Of a stretch of DNA of 8,576 bases, positions 5,801-8,576 are shown one piece after another (within the stretch, counting starts at the first letter, position 1; each line of letters opens with the position of its first letter). The position numbers and the translations under genes were made by a program. The notes beneath the pieces are model-generated. The model did not search any database and was not told where the DNA came from. It saw nothing but the letters and a program-made list of their open reading frames with translations. Source of the stretch: Candidatus Parcubacteria bacterium (lineage in GTDB: Bacteria; Patescibacteriota; Minisyncoccia; Minisyncoccales; PEYH01); the NCBI GenBank assembly GCA_026395615.1, contig JAPLYH010000003.1:1-8576 (forward strand). The letters are read 5' to 3'.

Positions 5801-6895
5801 ATGATAATAAAAGATTATAAAAAGTTTTTAGAAGATTTATTAACTCTCGCAGTAAAAAAAGGAGCTTCTGATATCCATTTATCTTCTTCTAAAAGTCCTA
5901 TTTTTAGAATAGCGAGCAATCTTATTCCTCTAACAAAGGAGGCGGAGCTTAAGTCGGACGATATAGTTTCTTTAGTTAAAATACTGTTATCTCAAGATTA
6001 TTCCCAGGAAAGATTTGATAAATTTTTAAGAGAAAGGGAAATTGATTTTTCTTATGATTCCGGAGACAAGGGCAGGTTTAGGGGGAATGCTTATTTTCAA
6101 CAAGGCAAAGTCAGCTGTGCCCTTCGTTTTCTATCAAGAAATATTATGACCATTGAAGAGCTTGGACTTCCACCTATTCTAAATTTATTCAGTGAAGCTC
6201 ATCAGGGATTTGTCTTAATAACCGGGCCTTCTAGCCAAGGGAAATCAACTACTTTAGCAGCTCTTATTGACTCCATAAATCATTCTCGCAGTTGCCATAT
6301 CATTACTATTGAAGATCCAATTGAATATGTCTTTGAAGATGATTTAGCGATTGTTGACCAAAGAGAAGTTTACAGTGATACATTGTCATTTGCTCGGGCC
6401 CTGAGATCCACTTTTCGGCAAGACCCTGATGTTATTATGCTTGGAGAAATGCGAGATCCGGAAACAATTGCCACAGCTCTGTCGGCAGCAGAGACAGGGC
6501 ATTTGGTTTTTGCCACCCTGCACACTAACTCCGCGTCCCAGACAATTCATAGAATTGTCGATAGTTTTGAGGATAATAGACAAAAACAAATCCGCGCCCA
6601 ATTATCAGGCTCGCTTTTAGGTATCGTGTCTCAACGTTTAATTCCGAGAATAAAGGGAGGACTTATCCCAGCGACAGAAATTATTTTTAATAATGCAGCG
6701 ATAGCCAATCTTATCAGAGAAGGGAAAATCCACGAGATCCCCATTGTAATAGAAACATCGTCTGAGGAAGGTATGATTTCTTTAAATAAATCTTTAGCAA
6801 TATTGGTTCAAAATAAAGAAATAACCAGAGAGTCGGCTTTTAAGTTCACTATAAATCCGGATGGACTAAGAACATTATTGGGAGAAAAATTTTGA
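5801..6895 (+). CDS. pilT: Type IV pilus retraction ATPase PilT
   Basis: Cytoplasmic hexameric ATPase that retracts the pilus, needed for twitching and DNA uptake in known systems. It starts with the PilT N-terminal signature KKGASDIHLS (19-28), has EELGLPP before the motor, the Asp box TIEDPIEYV (E171, D172), Walker B IMLGEMRD (E216), and the His box GHLVFATLHTN (H234, H241). It lacks the PilB zinc module, as expected, and 364 residues fits PilT. The C-terminus has RLIPRIKGGLIPATEII, similar to the usual Q-R-L-x-P-x-x-x-G-x-x-x-A-x-E segment. Odd point: the P-loop reads GPSSQGKST (142-150), with serine where the fourth residue of GxxGxGKS should be glycine; K148 and S149 are kept. Ends in TGA followed at once by TAA. 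35 bases after pilB, no Shine-Dalgarno site. Confidence 0.95.
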   Translation: MIIKDYKKFLEDLLTLAVKKGASDIHLSSSKSPIFRIASNLIPLTKEAELKSDDIVSLVKILLSQDYSQERFDKFLREREIDFSYDSGDKGRFRGNAYFQQGKVSCALRFLSRNIMTIEELGLPPILNLFSEAHQGFVLITGPSSQGKSTTLAALIDSINHSRSCHIITIEDPIEYVFEDDLAIVDQREVYSDTLSFARALRSTFRQDPDVIMLGEMRDPETIATALSAAETGHLVFATLHTNSASQTIHRIVDSFEDNRQKQIRAQLSGSLLGIVSQRLIPRIKGGLIPATEIIFNNAAIANLIREGKIHEIPIVIETSSEEGMISLNKSLAILVQNKEITRESAFKFTINPDGLRTLLGEKF

Positions 6896-6901
6896 TAATT
6901 C

Positions 6902-6910
6902 TGCTACAAT
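6902..6910 (+). promoter_or_regulatory. Possible internal promoter before pilC
   Basis: TGCTACAAT in the pilT-pilC gap matches the extended -10 pattern TGnTATAAT with one change, and is placed about 28 bases before the pilC ATG. An alternative reading is TTGATA (6892-6897) with TATAGA (6914-6919) 16 bases later. Either could give extra transcription of pilC and the pilin, but such matches are frequent by chance in AT-rich spacers. Confidence 0.25.
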
Positions 6911-6938
6911 TATTATAGAAGATAATTGAATATAAAAG

Positions 6939-8153
6939 ATGCAATTTAACTACCAAGCGAGAACGAAAAATGGATTGGTTCAGGTTGGCGTAGTAGAGGT
7001 GTCAACCAGGAAAGATGCCGTTGCTCTTTTGCAAAAAGAGGGTCTTTATATTACCCACATAGAAGAAATAACACCGAGACCTTTTTATTTCAAACAAATT
7101 GATTTATTGAATAGAGCAGGGAGGAAGGATATTATGATGTTTTGCCGAGAACTTGCCCTGATGTTAAAGTCCGGGGTCGGGTTAGTTGAATCATTGAGAG
7201 CTTTAGCGGATCAAACAGGTAAATCGGTTTTCCGAGAGCAAATCATTGGGATATCAACAGATATTGAGGGGGGCGTTTATTTTTCCGAGGCATTGGCGAA
7301 ATATCCAAAAGTTTTTTCTAATTTTTTTATTAATATAATTAAAGCAGGAGAGGCGTCCGGTAAATTATCGGAAAGCTTGAATTATTTAGCTCAGCATTTG
7401 GAAAGGGAATATAATTTAGTCAGTAAAATTAAGAGCGGAATGACTTACCCCGCTTTTATTTTGGTTGTGTTTTTAGGTATCGGCGGATTGGGAATTTTTA
7501 TGGTATTGCCGTCTTTTAAAGAGACACTTACTTCTCTTGATGTAAAATTACCACCATTAACGCAAGTAGTTCTTGGTTTTGGGGATTGGGTCAGAAGCTG
7601 GTGGTGGTTATGCTTGATAATAATTACCGTATTAGTAATATTTTTTTGGAGGTATTTTAAAACGCAGGAAGGAAAAGAAATAGTTGGGAAGATTGCCCTA
7701 AAAATGCCTATTTTAGGCAAGACAATTAGAAAAGTTTATCTCACACGATTTACGGAAAATCTTTCCACTTTGATTCTGGCTGGCCTTCCTATAACTCAAG
7801 CATTAGATATAGTGAGCGGAGCCACGGGCAATAGAACATATCAAAAAATAATATTAGAAACACAAGAAGGAGTAAGGAGAGGAGAATCAATGAGCGCAGT
7901 TTTAGAAAAACACCCAAAAGATATACCGGGATTAGTAACTCAAATGATTAAAGTGGGAGAAAGAACGGGTCGGCTTGATGAATCATTGATGAATGTTGCT
8001 AATTTTTATGAATCAGAAGTCAATCGTAATATAGATGCTTTGATTGATATTATCGAGCCTTTGTTAATAGTGATATTAGGAGGAATGGTAGCCCTTTTAA
8101 TGATTTCTATTCTCGTTCCTGTATATAAAGGGGTATCTTCTTTTGGAGCTTAA
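6939..8153 (+). CDS. pilC: Type IV pilus inner-membrane platform protein PilC (GspF family)
   Basis: Polytopic platform protein that couples PilB and PilT to pilin insertion and removal. It begins with the family start FNYQARTKNG, followed by the EVSTRKDAVALLQKEGLY segment. It contains two GspF repeats (about 65-190 and 265-390), each with the paired-helix pattern: FCRELALMLKSGVGLVESL with NIIKAGEASGKLSESL, and FTENLSTLILAGLPITQAL with MIKVGERTGRLDESL. Three membrane helices are visible at about 170-193, 221-241 and 375-397, and the last follows the conserved IIEPLLIV. 404 residues is the normal length and both repeats look intact. The ATG has no Shine-Dalgarno site. The pilin gene begins 27 bases after the stop. 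Confidence 0.97.
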   Translation: MQFNYQARTKNGLVQVGVVEVSTRKDAVALLQKEGLYITHIEEITPRPFYFKQIDLLNRAGRKDIMMFCRELALMLKSGVGLVESLRALADQTGKSVFREQIIGISTDIEGGVYFSEALAKYPKVFSNFFINIIKAGEASGKLSESLNYLAQHLEREYNLVSKIKSGMTYPAFILVVFLGIGGLGIFMVLPSFKETLTSLDVKLPPLTQVVLGFGDWVRSWWWLCLIIITVLVIFFWRYFKTQEGKEIVGKIALKMPILGKTIRKVYLTRFTENLSTLILAGLPITQALDIVSGATGNRTYQKIILETQEGVRRGESMSAVLEKHPKDIPGLVTQMIKVGERTGRLDESLMNVANFYESEVNRNIDALIDIIEPLLIVILGGMVALLMISILVPVYKGVSSFGA

Positions 8154-8180
8154 TTATTGATAGTTGTTGAGAAAAATATT

Positions 8181-8576
8181 ATGAAATCAAAAAAAGGTTT
8201 TACTTTGATAGAACTTTTAATAGTTATTGCCATTATTGGTCTTTTGACCGCAATAGTATTGGTTACTTTCCGAGGAGCGCCGGCAAAAGCAAATGATGCC
8301 AGGATTAAAGCTGATATTAGCCAAGTTAGAACGCAAGCAGAGGTGATTTGGACAGACACATCTAGCTATGCCACTCTTTGTTCAGGAGGTACTTTAAATG
8401 AAAGCCAGGCTAATTATGGGGCTCAATTAGGAGCGCTGGAAACTGATATTACTAGCAGACAAGGAACACTGGCAATGCATTGCTATGCAGCACAAACAAA
8501 CAACAGCACTTATTGCGTAAGCGCTCAATTAATGAACAATACTAATCTTTGGTTTTGTGTTGATAGCACAGGCAGA
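8181..8576 (+). CDS. Type IV prepilin, 3' end cut by the window
   Basis: Prepilin subunit with a short basic leader MKSKKG, prepilin-peptidase cleavage site between G6 and F7, glutamate E11 (position +5 of the mature chain), and the hydrophobic assembly helix FTLIELLIVIAIIGLLTAIV. The frame is open from the ATG at 8181 to the last base (132 codons) with no stop, so the C-terminus is missing. The globular part has four cysteines (C67, C101, C112, C126), with YCVSAQL and FCVDSTG near the end, features common in pilins of this kind that use disulphides. As the only pilin visible, right after pilC, it is a candidate major pilin, but a minor pilin cannot be ruled out. No Shine-Dalgarno site is seen; the start is fixed by the leader peptide. 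Confidence 0.93.
   Translation, partial: MKSKKGFTLIELLIVIAIIGLLTAIVLVTFRGAPAKANDARIKADISQVRTQAEVIWTDTSSYATLCSGGTLNESQANYGAQLGALETDITSRQGTLAMHCYAAQTNNSTYCVSAQLMNNTNLWFCVDSTGR

Noticed and set aside
6386..6620. Open frames on both strands inside pilT
   Set aside because: They lie wholly within a well-conserved ATPase gene, have no recognisable domain and look like chance frames.
7445..7720. Minus-strand open frame inside pilC
   Set aside because: It overlaps a conserved GspF repeat and membrane helix on the plus strand; composition looks like a reverse shadow.
8150..8359. Minus-strand open frame opposite the pilin start
   Set aside because: The plus strand encodes a clear prepilin leader and assembly helix here, so the minus frame is a shadow.
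1..8576. CRISPR array, insertion sequence, rRNA or phage genes
   Set aside because: No regularly spaced repeats, transposase motifs, terminal repeats, rRNA segments or phage proteins were seen.

Overview
The window is AT-rich, tightly packed bacterial DNA. It carries most of a minimal type IV pilus (T4P) assembly operon. The gene order, short alignment proteins, tiny single-pass protein in the PilP position, absence of visible PilQ or PilP lipoprotein, AT-rich spacers and near absence of Shine-Dalgarno sites suggest a Patescibacteria/CPR genome, probably Parcubacteria-like. This assignment is inferred from protein style and not from a marker gene. TAA is the usual stop and TGA ends two genes, with no sign that TGA is read as glycine.

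Layout. (1) 10-741 (+): a probable GIY-YIG nuclease of the Mug113/T5orf172 type, with two homing-endonuclease-associated repeats at its N-terminus. (2) 742-838: a convergent spacer with nested inverted repeats, probably the comF terminator. (3) 839-1493 (-): comF, a competence-associated phosphoribosyltransferase-like protein, split into two reading frames. (4) 1494-1572: a divergent promoter region with a perfect extended -10 for comF. (5) 1573-8576 (+): pilM (also split into two frames), pilN, pilO, a small membrane protein in the pilP position, pilB, pilT, pilC, and the 5' part of a type IV pilin gene cut by the window end. Spacers in this run are 8 to 65 bases, so it is probably one operon.

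How the parts work together. PilM is the cytoplasmic actin-like ring. PilN, PilO and probably the small protein form the alignment complex in the membrane. PilC is the membrane platform on which the PilB ATPase drives extension and the PilT ATPase drives retraction of a fibre built from the pilin. Divergent comF, together with a retraction ATPase, fits a DNA-uptake role, but no ComEA or ComEC is visible, so this stays an inference.

Main oddities: comF and pilM, adjacent and divergent, are both broken by a frame change. Each seems to have lost a short conserved segment at the break, and both breaks lie on a similar 14-base sequence. PilT has an altered P-loop (GPSSQGKS). I found no convincing new defence or mobile system. 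The broken genes and the structured spacer are what most deserve checking.
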